Assembly (NCBI GenBank): GCA_039028975.1
Contig: JBCCHB010000075.1
Span: 1-64,000 of the forward strand
Reading direction: 5' to 3'
Source of the DNA: JAHBNG01 sp039028975
Lineage (GTDB): Bacteria > Chloroflexota > Anaerolineae > Caldilineales > Caldilineaceae
Length of the DNA stretch: 64,000 bases
Shown in pieces: positions 44,312-52,428 of this stretch. A program made the position numbers and the translations under genes. The notes under the pieces were generated by a model. That model made no database searches. It saw only the letters and a program-made list of their open reading frames with translations, and was not told the DNA's origin. Positions within the stretch are counted from its first letter, which is position 1. The number at the start of each line of letters is the position of its first letter.

Positions 44312-47062
44312 ATGTATATGACACAAACAGCACCAGTTGCTGAAGCTGATACTTTTCAGAAATCTCTGGCAGGTCAGCTCCCCAAGGTGCCAAATTCATT
44401 CGTTCACTTTCCCAAGTCGGAAATCCATCAAGCTATCCATAAGCGCTTTGAGACGATTGCTCGTCTCTACCCAGCACAGATAGCGATTCGGACGCCCGAA
44501 TGGTCGTTGAGCTACTCCTCTCTAAATGAAAGGGCAAACCAAATTGCCCATGCCATTGTAGAGCAGTGTGGCCCTGCACCCCAACAGGTGGCTTTTCTCT
44601 TGCCCAATGATGGGGTGGCCATCGCCGTAGTTCTTGGCATCCTAAAGGCTGGGAAGTGCTATGTTCCCCTGGATCCTCTTTTTCCCCAAGAGCGACTTGC
44701 TTATATGGTTGCAGATTCAAGGGCAGACGTAATCATTGCCGATACGTCTAATCAGATGCTCGCCAAAGAGATAGCCCCAAATGGGACTTGCTTCAATCTG
44801 GATGGCTTTGCTGACGGGTTACCTACAACGAATCTGGATCTTGACGTGGATCCACTCTCTGAAGCATATATTCTTTACACTTCCGGTACAACCGGTCAGC
44901 CAAAAGGGATTGCTTTCTGCCATCGTAACCTGCTCCACACGACCCTGTGCTTGGTCAACAGTTTGCGCTTTAGTCCTACCGATCGATTAACACAGCTTCA
45001 CTCAACCTCCTTTGCCGCATCGGTAGTCGATATCTACGGCGCACTATTAGTCGGCGGGACTGTCTATCCGTGGGATGTGAAAAGTCGTGGTTTCATTGGG
45101 CTGGCTGATTGGCTCAGCGAAGAGTGCGTGACATGTTTCCTCTGGATTCCGACGCCCTTCCGCCATTTTATGGACACCCTTGAAGCCGATGAGGTATTCT
45201 CAGATATCCGCTTGGTGGTAATGGCTAGTGAGCCACTGACCACCAAAGAAGTCCAGCTTCATCGTGAACACTTTGGGCATGATAGCCTGCTGGTGAACCA
45301 GATGGGAACCAGCGAATCCTATAACTACCATCTCTACTACGTTGACCAGAAGACCGCTATCGAAAGCTACATTGTACCTGCCGGCTACCCTGTTTCTGAA
45401 GAGCGCCAAGTACTTATCCTAGATGAGACTCATAATCCCGTAGTGGAAGGGGAGATAGGGGAAATTGCTATATGTAGTCCGTACATGTCACTGGGGTATT
45501 GGCAGAGGGATGAATTATCAGAGGAGAAGTTCTTACCCGATTCAGCAGGAAATGCCAGGCGCATCTACCTGACTGGTGATCTAGGCAAATGGCGAGCGGA
45601 TGGTTGCTTGATTCACTTAGGGCGCAAGGATTTTCAGGTGAAAGTTCGTGGATACCGTATCGAGATTCCTGAGATTGAAAAGCATCTACACAGCGCGCCA
45701 AATGTCCGCGACGGGGTCGTTGTGGCGCAAAATTCGCCCACTGGAGATAAGGAGCTTGTAGCCTACGTTATCCCCAAGGAGCAATCCTCTTTCCCCGAAG
45801 AAGACTTAAAAAACTTTCTCGCCAAAGACCTTCCTGATTACATGGTGCCTACATCTTTTGTCCGAGTGGATTCATTTCCCACAACGGCGACGGGAAAGCT
45901 GGATCGAATGCGCCTGCCAGCGCCATCGCGAAGCCAACGTCCCACCAAGGCAAGCGATGGCATGCCACCCCAGACCAAAACGGAGCGAATGCTGGCTCGG
46001 CTGTGGGCGAAACTGTTAGGGCATTCTACCATCGGCATCCATGATGATTGGTTTGAGCTGGGAGGGCATTCACTTACTGCCGCTCGCCTCTTCCTGGATA
46101 TCGAAAAAGAGACAGGGAACCGCCTGCCCATGTCCACCCTTTTTCAGCATAAGACCATCGCCCAGCAGGCCCGTTTAATTGACAAGGGAGCGGATACCCT
46201 TTCCTGGTCTTCCCTTGTACCTATACAGCCCAACGGATCGCGCCCACCACTTTTTTTGATGCATGCACATGGTGGCAACGTCATTGGTTACCAGGAACTG
46301 GCTAGCTATATGGATCCTGAGCAGCCCGTCTATGGGTTGCAGGCCATGGGCTTAGACGGAAAGACGATCGTAAAGCGATCTCTGGCGGAGATGGCTGCAG
46401 CCTATCTGGCAGAGGTTCGCTCCATACAACCCCACGGGCCCTACTATTTAGCGGGATTTTGCTTTGGTGGGAACACCGCATTTGAGATGGCTCAGCAGCT
46501 TCACGCATCAGGAGAAGAGGTCGCCTTCCTGGCTATGGTTGAGTCAAGCCATTGGTCGTACCCACACTATGAATCAGAATCTTCCATCATAAAGCGGTTG
46601 CGATACAAAATCGGAGATCGCGTTCAGGTTGAGTGGGAGAGTGCAACCGAGGATGGCGTGAAGAGCATTGTGCCTCATATTGCATCCCGAGCTAAGCGAT
46701 TCATCTCTCTCCTTCGGGTCAAAACAGAAGAGCGCCTGGATAGGCTCGGTTCCAAAGTAGGCATCAAGCTCCCTCACTCACAAGATTATGTTCAGAAACA
46801 GTTAGAGGATGTTCACGAGTACGCTTACTTTAGCCAGAAAGCCGGCCCTTATCCGAGTGACGTCTTACTCCTCACGGCCGCTCACCAGCCAGCTGGTATT
46901 GTGGCTGATCCCACTTTGGGATGGGGACAATTCGTGGAGGGCAACCTACTTATACGCCAATTCCCCGGGTACCGAATAGGTCTACTGGACGAGCCAAGGG
47001 TTCGTGAACCAGCAGCCCTATTCAAACTAAAATTAGAAGAAGCCCAGGCAAAACTGCCTTAA
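44312..47062 (+). CDS. NRPS-like protein: A - PCP - thioesterase
   Basis: The 916-residue protein has an adenylation domain (about 40-520) with ILYTSGTTGQPKG, YLTGDLGKWRADG and the catalytic TATGKLDRMRL Lys. In the A4 core the sequence is HSTSFAASVVDIY, so residue 235 is Ala where amino-acid-activating domains have Asp; the substrate probably lacks a free alpha-amino group. The carrier motif is LGGHSLT (Ser587). The thioesterase (about 640-880) has GFCFGG with Cys717 as nucleophile, as in the first NRPS. It starts at ATG 44312 (or 44318) with a MITE-like element in its leader. It shares domain style and C-terminal thioesterase sequence with the gene at 36104. Confidence 0.88.
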   Translation: MYMTQTAPVAEADTFQKSLAGQLPKVPNSFVHFPKSEIHQAIHKRFETIARLYPAQIAIRTPEWSLSYSSLNERANQIAHAIVEQCGPAPQQVAFLLPNDGVAIAVVLGILKAGKCYVPLDPLFPQERLAYMVADSRADVIIADTSNQMLAKEIAPNGTCFNLDGFADGLPTTNLDLDVDPLSEAYILYTSGTTGQPKGIAFCHRNLLHTTLCLVNSLRFSPTDRLTQLHSTSFAASVVDIYGALLVGGTVYPWDVKSRGFIGLADWLSEECVTCFLWIPTPFRHFMDTLEADEVFSDIRLVVMASEPLTTKEVQLHREHFGHDSLLVNQMGTSESYNYHLYYVDQKTAIESYIVPAGYPVSEERQVLILDETHNPVVEGEIGEIAICSPYMSLGYWQRDELSEEKFLPDSAGNARRIYLTGDLGKWRADGCLIHLGRKDFQVKVRGYRIEIPEIEKHLHSAPNVRDGVVVAQNSPTGDKELVAYVIPKEQSSFPEEDLKNFLAKDLPDYMVPTSFVRVDSFPTTATGKLDRMRLPAPSRSQRPTKASDGMPPQTKTERMLARLWAKLLGHSTIGIHDDWFELGGHSLTAARLFLDIEKETGNRLPMSTLFQHKTIAQQARLIDKGADTLSWSSLVPIQPNGSRPPLFLMHAHGGNVIGYQELASYMDPEQPVYGLQAMGLDGKTIVKRSLAEMAAAYLAEVRSIQPHGPYYLAGFCFGGNTAFEMAQQLHASGEEVAFLAMVESSHWSYPHYESESSIIKRLRYKIGDRVQVEWESATEDGVKSIVPHIASRAKRFISLLRVKTEERLDRLGSKVGIKLPHSQDYVQKQLEDVHEYAYFSQKAGPYPSDVLLLTAAHQPAGIVADPTLGWGQFVEGNLLIRQFPGYRIGLLDEPRVREPAALFKLKLEEAQAKLP

Positions 47063-47183
47063 CAGATTTCAGGTGATGGCCACTGTCCGGGCGACAATCA
47101 CTTGGTACAGCCTCATCCCCAGTTAGGGAAGAAAATGATAACGGTCATCGATAAAAGTATTTACCCCAACTGTACCAGCCGCC

Positions 47184-49301
47184 TCACCAGTTAGATGAAA
47201 ACGGAATATAGAGTTTCTGCGGTAGTAAGCTAGTATCGCTCCCATTATCAGGTGCTGGCTTATCCGGCACTGGCAGTTCAGGGGTTGGCGGCTCTGGGGT
47301 TGGTGGCTCTGGGGTTGGTTGTTCGGGTGGTGTCTCATCACTTACCCACTCAAGCTGAAGCTGGCTTAGGTAAGTAAATGCCTCTCGACCACGAATGAAA
47401 AGGGTATGATGGCCACTCCTTAGATAGAAGAGCTTGGGTGAAAATTCATTCTGATTGTGATCACCATTCCCCCGCCATGAGGCAATTTGCTTCTCATATC
47501 CTGAGGTAAGCGGAATATCCCAAATCATGTAATCCCCAGTTGCATCGCCATTCATATTCAGAAATAGCGAGTTACGCCCCGTATCCTCGGCATTGACAAG
47601 CGCCTCGACTTGATAGTAACCGTCCCTTGTGATCTGGAATTGGTAACGGGCCAAACCGCCTTCTGTAGGGCCTTTGGTGTCCACATTCTGGAATACAGCG
47701 TCAGACTCCGCCTGATACGGCTCGAAGAGTTCTCCAGCGGTTGCGGCTAGCACAATGGTGGGATTCACTTCGGGCCTAGTAACTGGAGGGATCACGGCGG
47801 TACCGGGCGGCGTTACAGGGCTAGTGTCTGCCTCGCTATAGAGTTGGGGCTTGTATCCCAATAATTTTTCTACAGAGGTGATGGAACTACCTCTGCCCAC
47901 ACAGGGTGAATTACCCTGAAGCGAGTAGTCATCAAGCGAAAAGGGCGCATTGTCAGAGACATCAACAAACTTGGGGTTGGCCACCTTACCCAATTCAAAG
48001 CCGCGTGTGTTCCAAATGCAATTGTTGCTTTGAAGATTGAGACCATGTTTGAATGTGATCTGTGAGCCGACAACGATTGAATTTCGCACCTCGTGTTGTC
48101 GGTTGTCTATTGTCAGGCAGTGCCACTTTGTTTTGGGGCAATGGATGGTTACATCGGTAATTTCCCAATTTCTGGTATTGGTTCCCTCATAGCCAAAGAT
48201 TCCATTATCTGCAGGCTTGGTAATGAGCGTATTGGATAAACGTACATCTTGTAAATCTGCCTGGATTCCATTGCCGACCTTTGTCTGCCCAAGCATAAGT
48301 GCGTTGGTTAGACCTGGCCCTAAAATCGAATTCTCAACCGTTAGCTGCTGTACTAGGCCCCCTGCATAAATCTGTAGCCCATCGGCATGAGCACAATAAT
48401 TGAAGGACTCATTGACTACCGATGGATGGTTGCGCCTATTGTGAAACCACGATTGGTTGATGCGGAGGTTGCGCAGATTGTTATCCTTCCCGAGGGATTG
48501 GATAGCATCTTGGCCATTGTCATAGATGATGGCCCGTTCAACCAACATGTTGATGCCACCGACCTGGATCCCAAATCCATTCGGCTCCCATCCTCGACCA
48601 TTCTCTCTGGCCTCTCCATTGTCAAAGATCTCCATATGACGTACGGTCACATACTCAGATTCTCTATCTATGCGGATACCGCTGCGTTCAAAGCCGTGAA
48701 TCGCCATCCCCTGCCAATCCAAACCATCGATGAAAAGCCACTTATGGTTATTCGTCCGAATACCATATTCCAAAATATCTTCTGACCCATCTTGATACTC
48801 TTTTTGATCACAATAGGGTAGCCGATTGTTGCGCCCACCGAAGAGAACTACCTTTCCGTTACGTCCTGGCGTAGTGGCGCGCTGGAGCCGGATGGGCTCT
48901 CCACTCTTGCCGCTCTGTCCAATGGAGATCGATGTTCGATAGATCATCCGCTCCAGCCCACCATCTATCAGAATCGTATCACCAGGACCGATCTGATTCC
49001 ACTGGATTTCGCTTAGTTCATTCCATGCGTTCTCCCAGGAGCGACCTCCCTGGTTATTCCCTCTGAGTGAAACGTAGAATACCTCTGCCTCTGCCACAAG
49101 TGCCTCTGCTGGCTCTACCCCTGCAACCGCTTTCACTACCGCTTTCTCTGCTACACCTGCTGCATTTGCCACTTCTATAAGTGCCACATAAGAAAATGTG
49201 CTGAATAAAATCGAATAAATAAAAAACTTCAAAAGAACAATTCTGTTGCTAAATGATACCAGCATAGAGTATTGGTCTTTTGAGCAACTGCCATACTTCA
49301 T
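47184..49301 (-). CDS. Secreted right-handed beta-helix protein with C-terminal CBM
   Basis: This protein of about 705 residues has an export segment near the start (FFIYSILFSTFSYVALIEVANA). A parallel beta-helix follows (about 75-480) with repeats such as VRHMEIFDNGEA and VERAIIYDNGQDAIQSLG, as in polysaccharide lyases and related surface proteins. A carbohydrate-binding-like beta-sandwich occupies about 530-660 (YQAESDAVFQNVDT, LRSGHHTLFIRGREA). A Pro/Glu/Thr linker follows, and the tail is LYIPFSSNW. The ATG at 49301 is chosen because AGGAGG lies ten bases before it; the longer frame to 49367 has no such site. No catalytic residues are claimed. It may bind or cleave the polysaccharide made by the neighbouring cluster. 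Confidence 0.72.
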   Translation of the reverse strand: MKYGSCSKDQYSMLVSFSNRIVLLKFFIYSILFSTFSYVALIEVANAAGVAEKAVVKAVAGVEPAEALVAEAEVFYVSLRGNNQGGRSWENAWNELSEIQWNQIGPGDTILIDGGLERMIYRTSISIGQSGKSGEPIRLQRATTPGRNGKVVLFGGRNNRLPYCDQKEYQDGSEDILEYGIRTNNHKWLFIDGLDWQGMAIHGFERSGIRIDRESEYVTVRHMEIFDNGEARENGRGWEPNGFGIQVGGINMLVERAIIYDNGQDAIQSLGKDNNLRNLRINQSWFHNRRNHPSVVNESFNYCAHADGLQIYAGGLVQQLTVENSILGPGLTNALMLGQTKVGNGIQADLQDVRLSNTLITKPADNGIFGYEGTNTRNWEITDVTIHCPKTKWHCLTIDNRQHEVRNSIVVGSQITFKHGLNLQSNNCIWNTRGFELGKVANPKFVDVSDNAPFSLDDYSLQGNSPCVGRGSSITSVEKLLGYKPQLYSEADTSPVTPPGTAVIPPVTRPEVNPTIVLAATAGELFEPYQAESDAVFQNVDTKGPTEGGLARYQFQITRDGYYQVEALVNAEDTGRNSLFLNMNGDATGDYMIWDIPLTSGYEKQIASWRGNGDHNQNEFSPKLFYLRSGHHTLFIRGREAFTYLSQLQLEWVSDETPPEQPTPEPPTPEPPTPELPVPDKPAPDNGSDTSLLPQKLYIPFSSNW

Positions 49302-49344
49302 GGATGTCAAACCTCCTGCAATCAAGACTCTACTATAAACAATA

Positions 49345-49394
49345 AAGCGCTCAGCAGTAGCGTACATTTCGTACGTTTTGTTTGCTGGGCGCTT
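49345..49394. promoter_or_regulatory. Nested hairpin in the divergent gap
   Basis: Outer arms AAGCGCTCAGCA (49345-49356) and TGCTGGGCGCTT (49383-49394) pair with one G-T position. Inner arms CGTAC/GTACG (49361-49365 and 49371-49375) pair perfectly. It lies 44 bp upstream of the beta-helix gene start, inside the gap between it and the trypsin gene, and could be a leader structure or operator. Confidence 0.45.
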
Positions 49395-49741
49395 CTGTAT
49401 TTATTTTGCATCAGGATGGCAATCTGTGCTTATTGCTCTTTATATGTGAGATCTACGCTATCTAGCTACAAGTCATATGATACTTAAGAGATAGTTATAT
49501 GTTACCTATCCGTAAAAAAACCACGTCCCTTTTTGGAACATAAAGAATGGGCCGTAAATAACTTGCGCATTTCGTTCGGGTGTCACCCCGTCAAATGAAC
49601 AAATTATTTAAATCTCGTTCCTAAACAGCTTTCTAACAGCAATTTATCTCAAAAGCAACAGCCAGCCAACCGCCTTTTTTTGCTATCATAGCGTGCGTCA
49701 CTAATATAAGGAAGTAAAAACGAATAGGGAAGTAGAGCAAT

Positions 49742-50707
49742 ATGAATCAATTCTTGAACCGATCGATAACCAGTAGATTTCTTCAACTCTTTTTGGCCAT
49801 CATAATGGGGGTTGTTTTGCCACAGCAAAATTTTTCTCTACTCCATGCACAGGCGCAAAGCCAAGAACAGAGCCAAGTGCAGATGCCAACGATTATAGGG
49901 GGAGAAGAGGCACCAGAGGAGACATATCCTTGGGTGGTTGCGTTGGTCAAGGTCCAATCTGGCTCCGTGGCAGAACGGCAGTTTTGTGGTGGTGTACTCA
50001 TTGCCCCAGAATGGGTGGCAACGGCAGCCCACTGTACCTATAGCGGTTCGATTCCTCGCTCGATAAGTTCATTCAACGCCTTAATCGGAACCATCTCTCT
50101 TAGGGTAGGAGCCGGTGAAGAGATCAGCATTCGTGAGGTGATTCGCCATCCCGACTATAATCGACCAACCGCCGACTTTGATATTGCGCTGCTACATTTG
50201 TCAAGACCGGCAACCCAGCAGCCGATCAGCTTGGGTGATGCGCAGCTACTTACTGAAGATGCCAGAATGAGTACCATGGTTCTTGGGTGGGGGCGAACAG
50301 AGAACAGTATCCGTAGTGAACAATTGCTCCAAGTAGGTGTTCCATTAGTCGATCAGGAAACTTGTCAGAGCACCTATGCCTTAAGAAATTATCTCGTTAC
50401 AGATAGCATGATCTGTGCTGGCTTTGCAGACGGAGGCAAAGATGCCTGCACCGGCGATAGTGGTGGGCCGTTGGTTGCCCCTATCTTAATCAACGATGAG
50501 GACAGGATATTTGAATGGGTTCTCATTGGAACCGTCAGCTGGGGGCGAGGATGTGCTCAACCCAATGCCTATGGCGTCTATGCCAATGTGGGCCACGTTG
50601 TAGGGTGGATCATGACGGAGATGGATAGCGTTGATATCGGAGACGATGCCGTTGAAGGGGCCGAGGTTGATTCTTTACTGGTTTACCTTCCGCTCGCCCA
50701 ACGATAA
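49742..50707 (+). CDS. Secreted trypsin-like serine protease (S1)
   Basis: The 321-residue protein has a signal peptide (about 1-36, ending LLHAQA), a Gln/Ser spacer and an S1 protease domain starting IIGGEEAPEETYPW. The catalytic triad is H97 (TAAHC), D147 (FDIAL) and S240 (GDSGGP). D234 in the primary pocket indicates cleavage after Arg/Lys. The residue before IIGG is Thr rather than Arg/Lys, so activation does not follow the usual tryptic cut. After the domain comes a short acidic tail ending LLVYLPLAQR, similar to tails of two other secreted proteins here. It is divergent from the beta-helix gene. Confidence 0.9.
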   Translation: MNQFLNRSITSRFLQLFLAIIMGVVLPQQNFSLLHAQAQSQEQSQVQMPTIIGGEEAPEETYPWVVALVKVQSGSVAERQFCGGVLIAPEWVATAAHCTYSGSIPRSISSFNALIGTISLRVGAGEEISIREVIRHPDYNRPTADFDIALLHLSRPATQQPISLGDAQLLTEDARMSTMVLGWGRTENSIRSEQLLQVGVPLVDQETCQSTYALRNYLVTDSMICAGFADGGKDACTGDSGGPLVAPILINDEDRIFEWVLIGTVSWGRGCAQPNAYGVYANVGHVVGWIMTEMDSVDIGDDAVEGAEVDSLLVYLPLAQR

Positions 50708-50786
50708 TCTTTGGTATCTTGCTTTCAGATACGATCCTCATGAGGGAATTGCTCACTGAGCGCTTGTATTTGGTTACATATTCAGA

Positions 50787-50811
50787 GCACCCTCTATCGG
50801 GTGCGTTTTAG
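50787..50811 (+). terminator. Terminator after the serine protease gene
   Basis: A GCACCC/GGGTGC stem with a six-base loop is followed by GTTTTAGTTT, about 80 bp after the protease stop. Confidence 0.6.
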
Positions 50812-50824
50812 TTTGGGGGTACAA

Positions 50825-50890
50825 GAGTGCGTCGCACTGTTCAATTGCGGATGGGCGCTTGGATCTTTCTCTGAACTGTGCGACGCACTC
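50825..50890. repeat. 19-bp near-perfect inverted repeat
   Basis: Arms GAGTGCGTCGCACTGTTCA (50825-50843) and TGAACTGTGCGACGCACTC (50872-50890) differ at one position and are separated by 28 bases. The left arm itself contains the palindrome GTGCGTCGCAC. It could be a regulator site or a small mobile-element end. It lies about 130 bp before the SDR start. Confidence 0.6.
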
Positions 50891-51021
50891 GACTGGCTAA
50901 CATTCTCGCCCGAAACCCAAAGGCACCCCCCTCTATCTGTTACTTGAGCCATGAAAAGCTACTGAGTATAATAGGGTATATCACAAAGCATTATCCAACT
51001 GCACAACAGGAAACCAATCTT

Positions 51022-51792
51022 ATGAATGCTCTTGACTTCTTTCGCATGGACAACAAAGTAACCATCTTAACTGGCGGCAACCGCGGCCTGGGTCGCCAGA
51101 TGGCCCAAGCCATTGCCGAAGTTGGTGGGCAAGTGGCCTTGATCAGCCGCAGTTCGGAGCAGGCCCAAGCCGCGGCCAGCGAAATCACCCAATCGACTGG
51201 CCAAACTTGCCGTGGTTATGCATGTGATGTAACCCAACCTGAGCAAGTGGATGGGCTAGTAGCTCAGGTAATGAGCGATTTTGGCCGCATTGATGCCTTG
51301 GTGAACAACGCTGGCATTAATACCCGCGGCCCCATTGAGCAACTTACTCTTGAGCAGTTCAAAGAGGTGCAAGAGATTAACGTTACCGGTCCGTGGCTCA
51401 TGTGTCGCGCTGTCTTCCCCCATATGAAAGCGGCAGGTGGTGGGCGGGTAGTCAACTTAGGCTCAACCCTCTCCATCATCTCCATGCCGGATCGCACACC
51501 CTACGCGTCCAGCAAAGGAGCCATCCTGCAGATGACCCGAACCTTGGCATTGGAGTGGGCACCCTATAACATCACCGTCAATGCTATGTTGCCTGGGCCC
51601 TTTGCCACAGAAATGAATTTGAGCATCATGGATGATCCAGAAGCGTATAAGAACTTCATTGCTAAGATCCCTTTGGGACGCTGGGGCAACATCGAGGAGA
51701 TTGGCCCGCTAACAGTCTTTCTCTGTAGTGACGCCAGCAGCTTTGTAACTGGTGCTGGCATCACGATAGATGGTGGATGGACAGCTTATTAG
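51022..51792 (+). CDS. Short-chain dehydrogenase/reductase
   Basis: The 256-residue protein has the SDR cofactor motif TGGNRGLG near residue 16, NNAG (about 92-95), the catalytic LGSTLS...YASSK (Ser, Tyr, Lys) and the NAMLPGPFATEM substrate-side loop. It belongs to the classical SDR class, probably acting on a sugar acid or other alcohol with NAD(P)H. I start it at ATG 51022, where family length fits and AGGA lies ten bases upstream; a 48-codon extension shows no homology. It stands alone, ending at a hairpin. Confidence 0.85.
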   Translation: MNALDFFRMDNKVTILTGGNRGLGRQMAQAIAEVGGQVALISRSSEQAQAAASEITQSTGQTCRGYACDVTQPEQVDGLVAQVMSDFGRIDALVNNAGINTRGPIEQLTLEQFKEVQEINVTGPWLMCRAVFPHMKAAGGGRVVNLGSTLSIISMPDRTPYASSKGAILQMTRTLALEWAPYNITVNAMLPGPFATEMNLSIMDDPEAYKNFIAKIPLGRWGNIEEIGPLTVFLCSDASSFVTGAGITIDGGWTAY

Positions 51793-51821
51793 CGCACTCT
51801 ACGTCATTTGCTTTAGGAAAG

Positions 51822-51853
51822 TGTATGGATGGCGCTTTGCACCCATCCATACA
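51822..51853 (+). terminator. Hairpin after the SDR gene
   Basis: A perfect 11-bp inverted repeat (TGTATGGATGG and its complement, loop ten bases) lies 30 bp after the stop. There is no T-tract, so termination is probable but not certain. Confidence 0.5.
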
Positions 51854-51988
51854 AGAGCCAAGAATATTTGCCCTCCACTGTGACCTCTGCCTCTCAATCC
51901 ACCGTATCTTTTTTTCACTAACTTCCGTCTAATTGGGTGCACACTCAACCACAATTCATTGAACAGGCCGTTCTTCTTTGGATGCTTT

Positions 51989-52032
51989 GTGGACGTTCTG
52001 CGGACGTTCTGTGGACGTTTTCTGGACGTTTA
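51989..52032 (+). promoter_or_regulatory. Four direct repeats of 11 bp upstream of the DUF11-type genes
   Basis: The units GTGGACGTTCT, GCGGACGTTCT, GTGGACGTTTT and CTGGACGTTTA follow each other without spacers, with a common GGACGTT core. Helical-period direct repeats are typical for arrays bound by OmpR/PhoB-type response regulators. They lie about 400 bp before the start of the surface-protein pair. The rest of 51854-52428 holds no gene that I can see. Confidence 0.5.
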
Positions 52033-52428
52033 TCTGCTAAGCTCACCTCTGGTAGAGTATGGTATCCGTCATCTGATCATAGGTTAATCGCCTTGTAGTA
52101 CTTTGCTTTGAGGCACCCGCCTGTGAATCCGCACTTTTTCCATACTCTATTTGAATTCTCAAAGCCCACTCTCACAGTGAACTCATCATCAATCTAATCG
52201 TTTTTGGGCGCGTTTACCCGGCGAATTCGTATGTTTTTTAGGTACGTAGCGAACCCGTTGCACCGTCAAATGTAATACGTAACTAAGTCATCCAGCATAG
52301 ACCTATACATTTGGTGTCCAATGGATTCATTCATCGTACCGTCCTTACTGTTCTATGGTTGACAGCAGTACGTCTCACCATGCAGCGCTACCTGACTCCC
52401 TATTGCAGGTAACCTATCGGAGATTCAT

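Noticed and set aside
51989..52032. CRISPR-like array
   Set aside because: The 11-bp units have no spacers and no cas genes are present.
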